Source: Echiichthys vipera
Taxonomy: Eukaryota > Chordata > Actinopteri > Perciformes > Trachinidae
DNA: 64,000 bases
Assembly (NCBI GenBank): GCA_963691815.1
Contig: OY829659.1
Span: 30,174,170 to 30,238,169, forward strand
Reading direction: 5' to 3'
Shown here: one piece after another, positions 11,260 to 25,229 of the stretch
Layout of the letters: every line of letters begins with the position of its first letter
Position numbering within the stretch: the first letter of the stretch is position 1
The notes under the pieces: model-generated
Databases searched by the model: none
Seen by the model: only the letters and a program-made list of their open reading frames with translations
Told to the model about the DNA's origin: nothing
Made by a program: the position numbers and the translations under genes

Positions 11260-13003
11260 AAAACGACTAAAAACAGATGAAAACACCACAGAAATGTGAC
11301 AAAAAGACTAAAAACAGATGAAAACAGCGCAAAAACATGATGAAACGCCTAAAAACAGATGAAAACACCACAAAAACATGACAAAACAACTAAAAACAGA
11401 CAAAAACACCACAAAAACGTGATGAAAGAACTAAAAACAGAAGAAAACACCACAAAAACATGAAAAAACAAATAAAAACGAATGAAAACACCTCGAAAAG
11501 GTGACAAAAACGACTAAAAACAGATGAAAACACCACAAAAATATGATAAAAAAAACAAAAACAGACGAAACACACCACAAAAACGTGATGAAACAACTGA
11601 AAACAGACGCAAGACACTACAAAAACGACTAAAAACAGATGAAAACACCACAGAAATGTGATGAAACGCCTCAAAACAGAGAAAAACACTAAAAAACATG
11701 ACAAAAAATCAACTAAAAACAGACGAAAACATCACAAAAACGTGATGAAATGACTAAAAACAGATGAAAACACCACAAAAACATGACAAAACAACTAAAA
11801 ACAGACGAAAACACCACAAAAACTTGATGAAACGACAAAAAACACACGAAAACACCACAAATATGTGATGAAACGACTTAAAAATGACGCAAGACACCAC
11901 TAAAACGTGACAAAATGATTAAAAACAGACAAAACCACAAAAATATGACAAAACGACTAAAAACAGACGCAAAACTCCACAAAAACATTATGAAACGACT
12001 TAAAACAGATGAAAACACCACAAAAATGTGATGAAACGACTAAAAACAGACGAAAACACCATAAAAACATGACAAAACGGATGAAAACACGCGAAAAGGT
12101 GACAAAAACGACTAAAACAGATGAAAACACCACAAGAACGTGACAAAACGACTCAAAGCAGATGAAAACACCACAAAAATGTGATGAAACAACTTAAAAC
12201 AGATGAAAACACCACAAAAACGTGATGAAACAACTAAAAACAGACGCAAGACACCACAAAAACGACTAAAAACAGATGAAAACACCACAGAAACGTGATG
12301 AAACGCCTCAAAACAGATGAAAACACTAAAAAACATGATAAAAAAACAACTAAAAACAGACGAAAACATCACAAAAACGTGATGAAATTACTAAAAACAG
12401 ACGAATACACCACAAAAACGTGATGAACCGACTTAAAACAGATGAAAACACCACAAAAATGTGACAAAACGACTAAAAACAGACGCAAAACCTTAGAAAA
12501 ACATGATGAAATGACTAAAAACAGATGAAAACACCACAAAATCGTGATAAAACAACTATAAACAGACGAAACACACCACAAAAACGTGATGAAACGACTA
12601 AAAACAAACACAAGACACCACAAAAACGACTAAAAACAGATGAAAACACCACAGAAATGTGACAAAAAGACTAAAAACAGATGAAAACAGCGCAAAAACA
12701 TGATGAAACGCCTAAAAACAGATGAAAACACCACAAAAACATGACAAAACAACTAAAAACAGACAAAAACACCACAAAAACGTGATTAAAGAACTAAAAA
12801 CAGAAGAAAACACCACAAAAACATGAAAAAACAAATAAAAAACGAATGAAAACACCTCGAAAAGGTGACAAAAACGACTAAAAACAGATGAAAACACCAC
12901 AAAAATATGATAAAAAAACCAAAAACAGACGAAACACACCACAAAAACGTGATGAAACAACTGAAAACAGACGCAAGACACTACAAAAACGACTAAAAAC
13001 AGA
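10436..13003 (+). repeat. Higher-order tandem duplication, period 1,363 bp
   Basis: About 10,436-11,640 aligns with 11,799-13,003 at offset 1,363 bp, overlapping the right copy of the 1,857-bp duplication, so this step came after or alongside it. 1,363 is 33 monomers plus 10 bp, that is, monomers plus one decamer block. The copies differ by a one-base A-run insertion near 12,840 and by GTGATTAAAG near 12,783 against GTGATGAAAG near 11,420. Confidence 0.87.
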
Positions 13004-14624
13004 TGATTAAAAACAGACAACACCAAAAAAACATGACAAAACGACTAAAAACAGAAGCAAAACTCCACAAAAACATTATGAAACGACTTAAAACAGATGA
13101 AAACACCACAAAAACGTGATGACAAAACTAAAAACAGACGGAAAGCTCAACAAAAACATGACAAAACGACTAAAAACAGACACAAAACTCCACAAAATCG
13201 TGATGAAACAACTAAAAACAGATGAAAACACCACAAAAACTTGATAAAACAACTACAAAACAGACGAAACACACCACAAAAACATGAAAAAACAAATAAA
13301 AACGGATGAAAACACCTCGAAAAGGTGACAAAAACGACTAAAAACAGATGAAAACACCACAAAAACTTGAAAAAACGACTAAAAACAGATGAAAACACCA
13401 CAATAACGTGATGAAACGACTTAAAACAGATGAAAACACCACAAAAATGTGATGAAACAACTAAAAACAGATGAAAACACCACAAAAATGTGATGAAACA
13501 ACTTAAAACAGACGCAAGACACCACAAAAACGACTAAAAACAGATGAAAACACTAAAAAACATGACAAAAAAACAACTAAAAACAGACGAAAACATCACA
13601 AAAACGTGATGAAATTACTAAAAACAGACGAATACACCACAAAAACGTGATGAACCGACTTAAAACAGATGAAAACACCACAAAAATGTGACAAAACGAC
13701 TAAAAACAGACGAAAACACCACAAGAACATGACAAAACAACTAAAAACAGACGCAAAACCTTAGAAAAACATGATGAAATGACTAAAAACAGATGAAAAC
13801 ACCATAAAATCGTGATAAAACAACTATAAACAGACGAAACACACCACAAAAACATGATGAAACGCCTAAAAACAGATGAAAACACCACAAAAACATGACA
13901 AAACAACTAAAAACAGACAAAAACACCACAAAAACGTGATGAAAGAACTAAAAACAGACGAAAACACCACAAAAACATGAAAAAACAAATAAAAACGAAT
14001 GAAAACACCTCGAAAAGGTGACAAAAACGACTAAAAACAGATGAAAACACCACAAAATTGTGAAAAAACGACTAAAAACAGATGAAAACACCACAAAAAT
14101 ATGATAAAAAAACCAAAAACAGACGAAACACACCACAAAAACGTGATGAAACAACTGAAAACAGACGCAAGACACTACAAAAACGACTAAAAACAGATGA
14201 AAACACCACAGAAATGTGATGAAACGCCTCAAAACAGAGGAAAACACTAAAAAACATGACAAAAAATCAACTAAAAACAGACGAAAACATCACAAAAACG
14301 TGATGAAATGACTAAAAACAGATGAAAACACCACAAAAACATGACAAAACAACTAAAAACAGACGAAAACACCACAAAAACGTGATGAAACGACAAAAAA
14401 CACACGAAAACACCACAAATATGTGATGAAACGACTTAAAAATGACGCAAGACACCACTAAAACGTGACAAAATGATTAAAAACAGACAACACCAAAAAA
14501 ACATGACAAAACGACTAAAAACAGAAGCAAAACTCCACAAAAACATTATGAAACGACTTAAAACAGATAAAAACACTAAAAAACATGACAAAAAAACAAC
14601 TAAAAACAGACGAAAACATCACAA
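13004..14624 (+). repeat. Satellite segment related to 9.9-10.3 kb and 11.4-11.7 kb
   Basis: Only satellite monomers are present. About 13,005-13,440 corresponds to 9,905-10,340 (offset 3,100), and 13,948-14,262 corresponds to 11,390-11,704 (offset 2,558). The segment thus looks like a patchwork of blocks found earlier. No gene or foreign insertion is visible. Confidence 0.82.
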
Positions 14625-16893
14625 AAACGTGATGAAATTACTAAAAACAGACGAATACACCACAGAAACGTGATGAAACGCCTCAAAACAGATGAAAACA
14701 CTAAAAAACATGACAAAAAAACAACTAAAAACAGACGAAAACATCACAAAAACGTGATGAAATTACTAAAAACAGACGAATACACCACAAAAACGTGATG
14801 AACCGACTTAAAACAGATGAAAACACCACAAAAATGTGATAAAACGACTAAAAACAGACGAAAACACCACAAGAACATGACAAAACAACTAAAAACAGAC
14901 GCAAAACCTTAGAAAAACATGATGAAATGACTAAAAACAGATGAAAACACCACAAAAACGTGATAAAACAACTATAAACAGACGAAACACACCACAAAAA
15001 CGTGATGAAACGACTAAAAACAAACACAAGACACCACAAAAACGACTAAAAACAGATGAAAACACCACAAAAATGTGACAAAAAGACTAAAAACAGATGA
15101 AAACAGCGCAAAAACATGATGAAACGCCTAAAAAAAGATGAAAACACCACAAAAACATGACAAAACAACTAAAAACAGACAAAAACACCACAAAAACGTG
15201 ATGGAACAACAAAAAACACACGAAAACACCACAAATATGTGATGAAACGACTTAAAATTGACGCAAGACACCACTAAAACGTGACAAAATGATTAAAAAC
15301 AGACAACACCACAAAAACATGACAAAACCACTAAAAACAGACGCAAAACTCCACAAAAACATTATGAAACGACTTAAAACAGATGAAAACACCACAAAAA
15401 CGTGATGAAAGAACTAAAAACAGACGCAAAACACCACAAAAACATGACAAAACGACTAAAAACGGATGAAAACACTACAAAAACATGACAAAACAACTAA
15501 AAACAGACACAAAACTCCACAAAATCGTGATGAAACAACTAAAAACAGATGAAAACACCACAAAAACTTGATAAAACAACTACAAAACAGACGAAACACA
15601 CCACAAAAACATGAAAAAACAAATAAAAACGAATGAAAACACCTCGAAAAGGTGACAAAAACGACTAAAAACAGATGAAAACACCACAAAATTGTGAAAA
15701 AACGACTAAAAACAGATAAAAAAACCACAAAAATATGATAAAAAAAAAAAACAGACGAAACACACCACAAAAACGTGATGAAACAACTGAAAACAGACGC
15801 AAGACACTACAAAAACGACTAAAAACAGATGAAAACACCACAGAAATGTGATGAAACGCCTCAAAACAGAGGAAAACAGTAAAAAACATGACAAAAAATC
15901 AACTAAAAACAGACGAAAACATCACAAAAACGTGCTGAAATAACTAAAAACAGATGAAAACACCACAAAAACATGACAAAACAACTAAAAACAGACGAAA
16001 ACACCACAAAAACGTGATGAAATTACTAAAAACAGACGAATACACCACAGAAACGTGATGAAACGCCTCAAAACAGATGAAAACAATAAAAAACATGAAA
16101 AAAAAACAACTAAAAACAGACGAAAACATCACAAAAACGTGATGAAATTACTAAAAACAGACGAATACACCACAAAAACGTGATGAACCGACTTAAAACA
16201 GATGAAAACACCACAAAAATGTGACAAAACGACTAAAAACAGACGAAAACACCACAAGAACATGACAAAACAACTAAAAACAGACGCAAAACCTTAGAAA
16301 AACATGATGAAATGACTAAAAACAGATGAAAACACCACAAAAAACGTGATAAAACAACTATAAACAGACGAAACACACCACAAAAACGTGATGAAACGAC
16401 TAAAAACAAACACAAGACACCACAAAAACGACTAAAAACAGATGAAAACACCACAAAAATGTGACAAAAAGACTAAAAACAGATGAAAACAGCGCAAAAA
16501 CATGATGAAACGCCTAAAAACAGATGAAAACACCACAAAAACATGACAAAACAACTAAAAACAGACAAAAACACCACAAAAACGTGATGGAACAACAAAA
16601 AATACACGAAAACACCACAAATATGTGATGAAACGACTTAAAATTGACGCAAGACACCACTAAAACGTGACAAAATGATTAAAAACAGACAACACCACAA
16701 AAACATGACAAAACCACTAAAAACAGACGCAAAACTCCACAAAAACATTATGAAACGACTTAAAACAGATGAAAACACCACAAAAACGTGATGAAAGAAC
16801 TAAAAACAGACGAAAACACCACAAAAACATGACAAAACGACTAAAAACGGATGAAAACACCACAAAAACATGACAAAACAACTAAAAACAGAT
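14625..16893 (+). repeat. Higher-order tandem duplication, period ~1,385 bp
   Basis: About 14,625-15,507 aligns with 16,010-16,893 at offset 1,385-1,386 bp. Both carry the uncommon GTGATGGAACAAC variant (15,199 and 16,585 regions), which recurs near 18,462. The second copy has extra bases in A-runs near 16,092 and 16,340. The part between, about 15,508-16,009, is also satellite and resembles 18,800-19,050, including the GAGGAAAACAGTAAAAAAC variant near 15,875 and 18,967. Confidence 0.82.
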
Positions 16894-17138
16894 GAAAACA
16901 CCACAAAAACATGACAAAACAACTAAAAACACAACAAAACACCACAAATATGTGATGAAACGACTTGAAAATGACGCAAGACAACACTAAAACGTGACAA
17001 AATGATTAAAAACAGACAACACCACAAAAACATGACAAAACGACTAAAAACAGACGCAAAACACTACAAAAACGACTAAAAACGGATGAAAACAACACAA
17101 AACATGTCAAAACAGCTAAAAACAGACGAAAACACCAC
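16894..17138 (+). repeat. Short satellite linker between duplicated blocks
   Basis: Six or so ordinary monomers, including ACACAACAAAACACC (shared with about 20,257) and the ACATGTCAAAACAGC variant. Nothing else is visible. Confidence 0.78.
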
Positions 17139-17936
17139 AAAAACGTGATGAAACGACAAAAAACACACGAAAACACCACAAATATGTGATGAAACGACTT
17201 AAAAATGACGCAAGACACCACTAAAACGTGACAAAATGATTAAAAACAGACAACACCACAAAAACATGACAAAACGACTAAAAACAGACGCAAAACTCCA
17301 CAAAAACATTATGAAACGACTTAAAACAGATGAAAACACCACAAAAATGTGATGAAACGACTAAAAACAGACGAAAACACCATAAAAACATGACAAAACG
17401 GATGAAAACACGCGAAAAGGTGACAAAAACGACTAAAACAGATGAAAACACCACAAGAACGTGACAAAACGACTCAAAGCAGATGAAAACACCACAAAAA
17501 TGTGATGAAACAACTTAAAACAGACGCAAGACACCACAAAAACGTGATGAAACGACAAAAAACACACGAAAACACCACAAATATGTGATGAAACGACTTA
17601 AAAATGACGCAAGACACCACTAAAACGTGACAAAATGATTAAAAACAGACAACACCACAAAAACATGACAAAACGACTAAAAACAGACGCAAAACTCCAC
17701 AAAAACATTATGAAACGACTTAAAACAGATGAAAACACCACAAAAATGTGATGAAACGACTAAAAACAGACGAAAACACCATAAAAACATGACAAAACGG
17801 ATGAAAACACGCGAAAAGGTGACAAAAACGACTAAAACAGATGAAAACACCACAAGAACGTGACAAAACGACTCAAAGCAGATGAAAACACCACAAAAAT
17901 GTGATGAAACAACTTAAAACAGACGCAAGACACCAC
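17139..17936 (+). repeat. Perfect tandem duplication, period 399 bp
   Basis: Two adjacent copies, about 17,139-17,537 and 17,538-17,936, read as identical base for base. Each runs from the GATGAAACGACAAAAAACACACG variant to a CGCAAGACACCACAAAAACG end. 399 is nine monomers plus 30 bp. Identity in a region where other copies differ at several sites suggests a very recent duplication, or an assembly artefact. Confidence 0.9.
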
Positions 17937-19424
17937 AAAAACGACTAAAAACAGATGAAAACACTAAAAAACATGACAAAAAAACAACTAAAAACAGACG
18001 AAAACATCACAAAAACGTGATGAAATTACTAAAAACAGACGAATACACCACAAAAACGTGATGAACCGACTTAAAACAGATGAAAACACCACAAAAATGT
18101 GACAAAACGACTAAAAACAGACGAAAACACCACAAGAACATGACAAAACAACTAAAAACAGACGCAAAACCTTAGAAAAACATGATGAAATGACTAAAAA
18201 CAGATGAAAACACCACAAAAACGTGATAAAACAACTATAAACAGACAAAACACACCACAAAAACGTGATGAAACGACTAAAAACAAACACAAGACACCAC
18301 AAAAACGACTAAAAACAGATGAAAACACCACAAAAATGTGACAAAAAGACTAAAAACAGATGAAAACAGCGCAAAAACATGATGAAACGCCTAAAAACAG
18401 ATGAAAACACCACAAAAACATGACAAAACAACTAAAAACAGACAAAAACACCACAAAAACGTGATGGAACAACAAAAAACACACGAAAACACCACAAATA
18501 TGTGATGAAACAACTTAAAATTGACGCAAGACACCACTAAAACGTGACAAAATGATTAAAAACAGACAACACCACAAAAACATGACAAAACCACTAAAAA
18601 CAGACGCAAAACTCCACAAAAACATTATGAAACGACTTAAAACAGATGAAAACACCACAAAAACGTGATGAAAGAACTAAAAACAGACGAAAACACCATA
18701 AAAACATGAAAAAACAAATAAAAACGAATGAAAACACCTCGAAAAGGTGACAAAAACGACTAAAAACAGATGAAAACACCACAAAATTGTGAAAAAACGA
18801 CTAAAAACAGATGAAAACACCACAAAAATATGATAAAAAAAACAAAAACAGACGAAACACACCACAAAAACGTGATGAAACAACTGAAAACAGACGCAAG
18901 ACACTACAAAAACGACTAAAAACAGATGAAAACACCACAGAAATGTGATGAAACGCCTCAAAACAGAGGAAAACAGTAAAAAACACGACAAAAAATCAAC
19001 TAAAAACAGACGAAAACATCACAAAAACGTGATGAAATAACTAAAAACAGATGAAAACACCACAAAAACATGACAAAACAACTAAAAACAGACGAAAACA
19101 CCACAAAAACGTGATGAAACGACAAAAAACACACGAAAACACCACAAATATGTGATGAAACGACTTAAAAATGACGCAAGACACCACTAAAACGTGACAA
19201 AATGATTAAAAACAGACAACACCAAATAAACATGACAAAACGACTAAAAACAGATGCAAAACTCCACAAAAACATCATGAAACGACTTAAAACAAATGAA
19301 AACACCACAAAAACGTGATGAAACGACTAAAAACAGACGAAAACACCACAAAAACATGACAAAACAACTAAAAACAGATGAAAAAACCACAAAAACGTGA
19401 TGAAACGACAAAAAACACACGAAA
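17937..19424 (+). repeat. Satellite segment with CCTTAG-type and hairpin-type monomers
   Basis: Only satellite monomers are present. 18,111-18,302 matches the CCTTAG block at 14,848 and 4,204; 18,677-18,991 matches the block at 13,948; a CACCT/AGGTG hairpin monomer lies at 18,735-18,749. No gene or unique sequence is visible. Confidence 0.82.
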
Positions 19425-20670
19425 ACACCACAAATATGTGATGAAACGACTTAAAAATGACGCAAGACAACACTAAAACGTGACAAAATGATTAAAAACA
19501 GACAACACCACAAAAACATGACAAAACGACTAAAAACAGACGCAAAACACCACAAAAACATGACAAAACGACTTAAAACGGATGAAAACACTCAAAAAGG
19601 TGACAAAAACGACTAAAAACAGATGAAAACACCACAAAAATGTGAAAAAATGACTTAAAAACAGAGAAAAACACCACAAAAATATGATAAAACAACTAAA
19701 AAAAGACGAAACACACAACAAAAACGTGATGAAACGACTAAAAACAGACGCAAGACACCATAAAAACAGATGAAAACACCACAGAAACGTGATGAAACGC
19801 CTCAAAACAGATGAAAACACTACAAACATGAAACGACAAAAAACACACGAAAACACCACAAATATGTGATGAAACGACTTAAAAATGACGCAAGACACCA
19901 CTAAAACGTGACAAAATGATTAAAAATAGACAACACCACAAAAACATGACAAAACGACTAAAAACAGACGCAAAACTCCACAAAAACATGACAAAACGAC
20001 TTAAAACGGATGAAAACACTCGAAAAGGTGACAAAAACGACTAAAAACAGATGAAAACACCACAAAAATGTGAAAAAATGACTTAAAAACAGAGAAAAAC
20101 ACCACAAAAATATGATAAAACAACTAAAAAAAGACGAAACACACAACAAAAACGTGATGAAACGACTAAAAACAGACGCAAGACACCATAAAAACATGAC
20201 AAAACAACTAAAAACAGATGAAAACACCACAAAAACATGACAAAACAACTAAAAACACAACAAAACACCACAAATATGTGATGAAACGACTTGAAAATGA
20301 CGCAAGACAACACTAAAACGTGACAAAATGATTAAAAACAGACAACACCACAAAAACATGACAAAACGACTAAAAACAGACGCAAAACACCACAAAAACA
20401 TGACAAAACGACTTAAAACGGATGAAAACACTCGAAAAGGTGACAAAAACGACTAAAAACAGATGAAAACACCACAAAAATGTGAAAAAATGACTTAAAA
20501 ACAGAGAAAAACACCACAAAAATATGATAAAACAACTAAAAAAAGACGAAACACACAACAAAAACGTGATGAAACGACTAAAAACAGACGCAAGACACCA
20601 TAAAAACAGATGAAAACACCACAGAAACGTGATGAAACGCCTCAAAACAGATGAAAACACTACAAACATG
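19425..20670 (+). repeat. Higher-order duplication, period 840 bp
   Basis: About 19,425-19,830 aligns with 20,265-20,670 at offset 840 bp (20 monomers plus 20 bp). The intervening 19,930-20,200 is a third, related copy of the same block, shifted by about 412-428 bp. Differences include CTCAAAAAGG near 19,591 against CTCGAAAAGG near 20,431. All three copies carry the phase-keeping deletion CACCATAAAAACAGATG or a close relative. Confidence 0.83.
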
Positions 20671-23384
20671 ACAAAAAAACAACTAAAACAGACGAAAACA
20701 TCACAAAAAGGTGATGAAATTCCTAAAAACAGACGAAAACACCACAAAAACGTGATGAACCGACTTAAAACAGATGAAAACACCCAGAAAATATGACAAA
20801 ACGACTAAAAACAGACGAAAACACCACAAGAACATGACAAAACAACTAAAAACAGACGCAAAACTCCAGAAAAACATGATGAAATTCCTAAAAACAGACG
20901 AAAACACCACAAAAACGTGATGAATCAACTAAAAACAGATGCAAAACTCAACAAAAACATGATGAAACGACTAAAAACAGATGAAAACACCACAAAAACG
21001 ACTAAAAACAGATGAAAACACCACAGAAACGTGATGAAACGCCTCAAAACAGATGAAAACACTAAAAAACATGACAAAAAACAACTAAAAACAGACGAAA
21101 ACATCACAAAAACGTGATGAAATTACTAAAAACAGAAGAATACACCACAAAAACGTGATGAACCGACTTAAAACAGATGAAAACACCACAAAAATGTGAC
21201 AAAACGACTAAAAACAGACGAAAACACCACAAGAACATGACAAAACAACTAAAAACAGACGCAAAACCTTGGAAAAACATGATGAAATGACTAAAAACAG
21301 ATGAAAACACCACAAAAACGTGATAAAACAACTATAAACAGACGAAACACACCACAAAAACGTGATGAAACGACTAAAAACAAACACAAGACACCACAAA
21401 AACGACTAAAAACAGATGAAAACACCACAAAAATGTGACAAAAAGACTAAAAACAGATGAAAACAGCGCAAAAACATGATGAAACGCCTAAAAACAGATG
21501 AAAACACCACAAAAACATGACAAAACAACTAAAAACAGACAAAAACACCACAAAAACGTGATGAAACGACAAAAAACACACGAAAACACCACAAATCTGT
21601 GATGAAACGACTTAAAAAAGACGCAAGACACCACTAAAACGTGAAAAACGACTAAAAACAGAGAAAAACACCACAAAAATATGATAAAACAACTAAAAAC
21701 AGACGAAACACACCACAAAAACGTGATGAAACGACTAAAAACAGACGCAAGACACCACAAAAACGACTAAAAACAGACGAAAACACCACAAAAACATGAC
21801 AAAACGACTTAAAACGGATGAAAACACCACAAAAACATGACAAAACAACTAAAAACAGATGACAACACCACAAAAACATGACAAAACAACTAAAAACACA
21901 CGAAAACACCACAAATATGTGATGAAAAGCCTTGAAAATGACGCAAGACACCACTAAAACGTGACAAAATGATTAAAAACAGACAACACCACAAAAACAT
22001 GACAAATCGACTAAAAACAAACGCAAAACTCCACAAAAACATTATGAAACGACTTAAAACAGATGAAAACACCACAAAAATGTGATGAAACGACTAAAAA
22101 CAGACGAAAACACCATAAAAACATGACAAAACGGATGAAAACACGCGAAAAGGTGACAAAAACGACTAAAACAGATGAAAACACCACAAGAACGTGACAA
22201 AACGACTCAAAGCAGATGAAAACACCACAAAAATGTGATGAAACAACTTAAAACAGATGAAAACACCACAAAAACGTGATGAAACAACTAAAAACAGACG
22301 CAAGACACCACAAAAACGACTAAAAACAGATGAAAACACCACAGAAACGTGATGAAACACCTCAAAACAGATGAAAACACTAAAAAACATGACAAAAAAA
22401 CAACTAAAAACAGACGAACGTGATGAAATTACTAAAAACAGACGAATACACCACAAAAACGTGATGAACCGACTTAAAACAGATGAAAACACCACAAAAA
22501 TGTGACAAAACGACTAAAAACAGACGAAAACACCACAAGAACATGACAAAACAACTAAAAACAGACGCAAAACCTTAGAAAAACATGATGAAATGACTAA
22601 AAACAGATGAAAACACCACAAAAACGTGATAAAACAACTATAAACAGACGAAACACACCACAAAAACGTGATGAAACGACTAAAAACAAACACAAGACAC
22701 CACAAAAACGACTAAAAACAGACAAAAACACCACAAGAACATGACAAAACAACTAAAAACAGACGCAAAACCTTAGAAAAACATGATGAAATGACTAAAA
22801 ACAGATGAAAACACCACAAAAATGTGACAAAAAGACTAAAAACAGATGAAAACAGCGCAAAAACATGATGAAACGCCTAAAAACAGATGAAAACAGATGA
22901 AAACAGATGAAAACAGTAGTAGTAGTTGAAACAACTAAAAACAGACGCAGGACACCACAAAAACGACTAAAAACAGATGAAAACACCACAGAAACGTGAT
23001 GAAACATCTCAAAACAGAAGAAAACACCACAAGAACATGACAAAACAACTAAAAACAGACGCAAAACTCCAGAAAAACATGATGAAATTCCTAAAAACAG
23101 ACGAAAACACCACAAAAACGTGATGAAACAACTAAAAACAGATGCAAAACTCAACAAAAACATGATGAAACGACTAAAAACAGATGAAAACACCACAAAA
23201 ACGTGATAAAACAACTAAAAACAGACGAAACACACCACAAAAACGTGATGAAACGACCAAAAACAGACGCAAGACACCACAAAAATGTGACAAAGAGACT
23301 AAAATCAGATGAAAACAGCGCAAAAACGTGATGAAACGCCTAAAAACAGATGAAAACACCACAAAAACATGTCAAAACAGCTAA
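20671..23384 (+). repeat. Satellite segment with a local 198-bp duplication
   Basis: Only satellite monomers are present. The CCTTAG monomer at 22,573 recurs at 22,771, a local duplication of 198 bp just before (TAG)3 marker 5. The 21,104-21,400 part matches 30,152-30,450 (offset 9,048), including the CCTTGG variant. One AACAGACGAACGTGATG junction near 22,416 has lost about one decamer-and-a-half relative to its relatives. No gene is visible. Confidence 0.8.
22884..22927 (+). repeat. (TAG)3 marker, copy 5
   Basis: Same 44-bp motif, now in the middle of the window. The neighbouring monomers (GCGCAAAAACATGATGAAACG upstream, split GACGC monomer downstream) match those of copies 1-4, so the whole block moved. 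Downstream GCAGG replaces GCAAG, shared with copy 6 only. Confidence 0.92.
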
Positions 23385-24986
23385 AAACAGACGAAAACAC
23401 CACAAAAACGTGATGAAACGACAAAAAACACACGAAAACACCACAAATATGTGATGAAACGACTTAAAAATGACGCAAGACACCACTAAAACGTGACAAA
23501 ATGATTAAAAATAGACAACACCACAAAAACATGACAAAACGACTAAAAACAGACGCAAAACTCCACAAAAACATTATGAAACGACTTAAAACGGATGAAA
23601 ACACCACAAAAATGTGATGAAACGACTAAAAACAGACGAAAACACCATAAAAACATGACAAAACGGATGAAAACACGCGAAAAGGTGACAAAAACGACTA
23701 AAACAGATGAAAACACCACAAGAACGTGACAAAACGACTCAAAGCAGATGAAAACACCACAAAAATGTGATGAAACAACTTAAAACAGATGAAAACACCA
23801 CAAAAACGTGATGAAACAACTAAAAACAGACGCAAGACACCACAAAAACGACTAAAAACAGATGAAAACACCACAGAAACGTGATGAAACGCCTCAAAAC
23901 AGATGAAAACACTAAAAAACATGACAAAAAAACAACTAAAAACAGACGAAAACATCACAAAAACGTGATGAAATTACTAAAAACAGACGAATACACCACA
24001 AAAACGTGATGAACCGACTTAAAACAGATGAAACACCACAAAAATGTGACAAAACGACTAAAAACAGACGAAAACACCACAAGAACATGACAAAACAACT
24101 AAAAACAGACGCAAAACCTTAGAAAAACATGATGAAATGACTAAAAACAGATGAAAACACCACAAAATCGTGATAAAACAACTATAAACAGACGAAAACA
24201 CCACAAAAACGTGATGAAACGACAAAAAACACACGAAAACACCACAAATATGTGATGAAACGACTTAAAAATGACGCAAGACACCACTAAAACGTGACAA
24301 AATGATTAAAAATAGACAACACCACAAAAACATGACAAAACGACTAAAAACAGACGCAAAACTCCACAAAAACATTATGAAACGACTTAAAACAGATGAA
24401 AACACCACAAAAATGTGATGAAACGTCTAAAAACAGACGAAAACACCATAAAAACATGACAAAACGGATGAAAACACGCGAAAAGGTGACAAAAACGACT
24501 AAAACAGATGAAAACACCACAAGAACGTGACAAAACGACTCAAAGCAGATGAAAACACCGCAAAAATGTGATGAAACAACTTAAAACAGATGAAAACACC
24601 ACAAAAACGTGATGAAACAACTAAAAACAGACGCAAGACACCACAAAAACGACTAAAAACAGATGAAAACACCACAGAAACGTGATGAAACGCCTCAAAA
24701 CAGATGAAAACACTAAAAAACATGACAAAAAAACAACTAAAAACAGACGAAAACATCACAAAAACGTGATGAAATTACTAAAAACAGACGAATACACCAC
24801 AAAAACGTGATGAACCGACTTAAAACAGATGAAAACACCACAAAAATGTGACAAAACGACTAAAAACAGACGAAAACACCACAAGAACATGACAAAACAA
24901 CTAAAAACAGACGCAAAACCTTAGAAAAACATGATGAAATGACTAAAAACAGATGAAAACACCACAAAATCGTGATAAAACAACTA
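23385..24986 (+). repeat. Higher-order tandem duplication, period 801 bp
   Basis: Copy one, about 23,385-24,185, is followed directly by copy two, about 24,186-24,986. Both start with CAGACGAAAACACC leading into the GACAAAAAACACACG variant and share the uncommon AATAGACAACACC form (near 23,510 and 24,311). Copy one has lost one A near 24,030 (GATGAAACACC), and copy two has ACCGCAAAAATG near 24,560 in place of ACCACAAAAATG. Confidence 0.87.
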
Positions 24987-25229
24987 TAAACAGACGAAAC
25001 ACACCACAAAAACGTGATGAAACGACTAAAAACAAACACAAGACACCACAAAAACGACTAAAAACAGATGAAAACACCACAAAAATGTGACAAAAAGACT
25101 AAAAACAGATGAAAACAGCGCAAAAACATGATGAAACGCCTAAAAACAGATGAAAACAGATGAAAACAGATGAAAACAGTAGTAGTAGTTGAAACAACTA
25201 AAAACAGACGCAGGACACCACAAAAACGA
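24987..25229 (+). repeat. Satellite linker carrying (TAG)3 marker 6
   Basis: Ordinary monomers followed by the marker at 25,147-25,190. Nothing else is visible. Confidence 0.8.
25147..25190 (+). repeat. (TAG)3 marker, copy 6
   Basis: Same 44-bp motif, 2,263 bp after copy 5, sharing its downstream GACGCAGGACACC variant. No further copy is seen from 25.2 kb to the end of the window. Confidence 0.92.
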
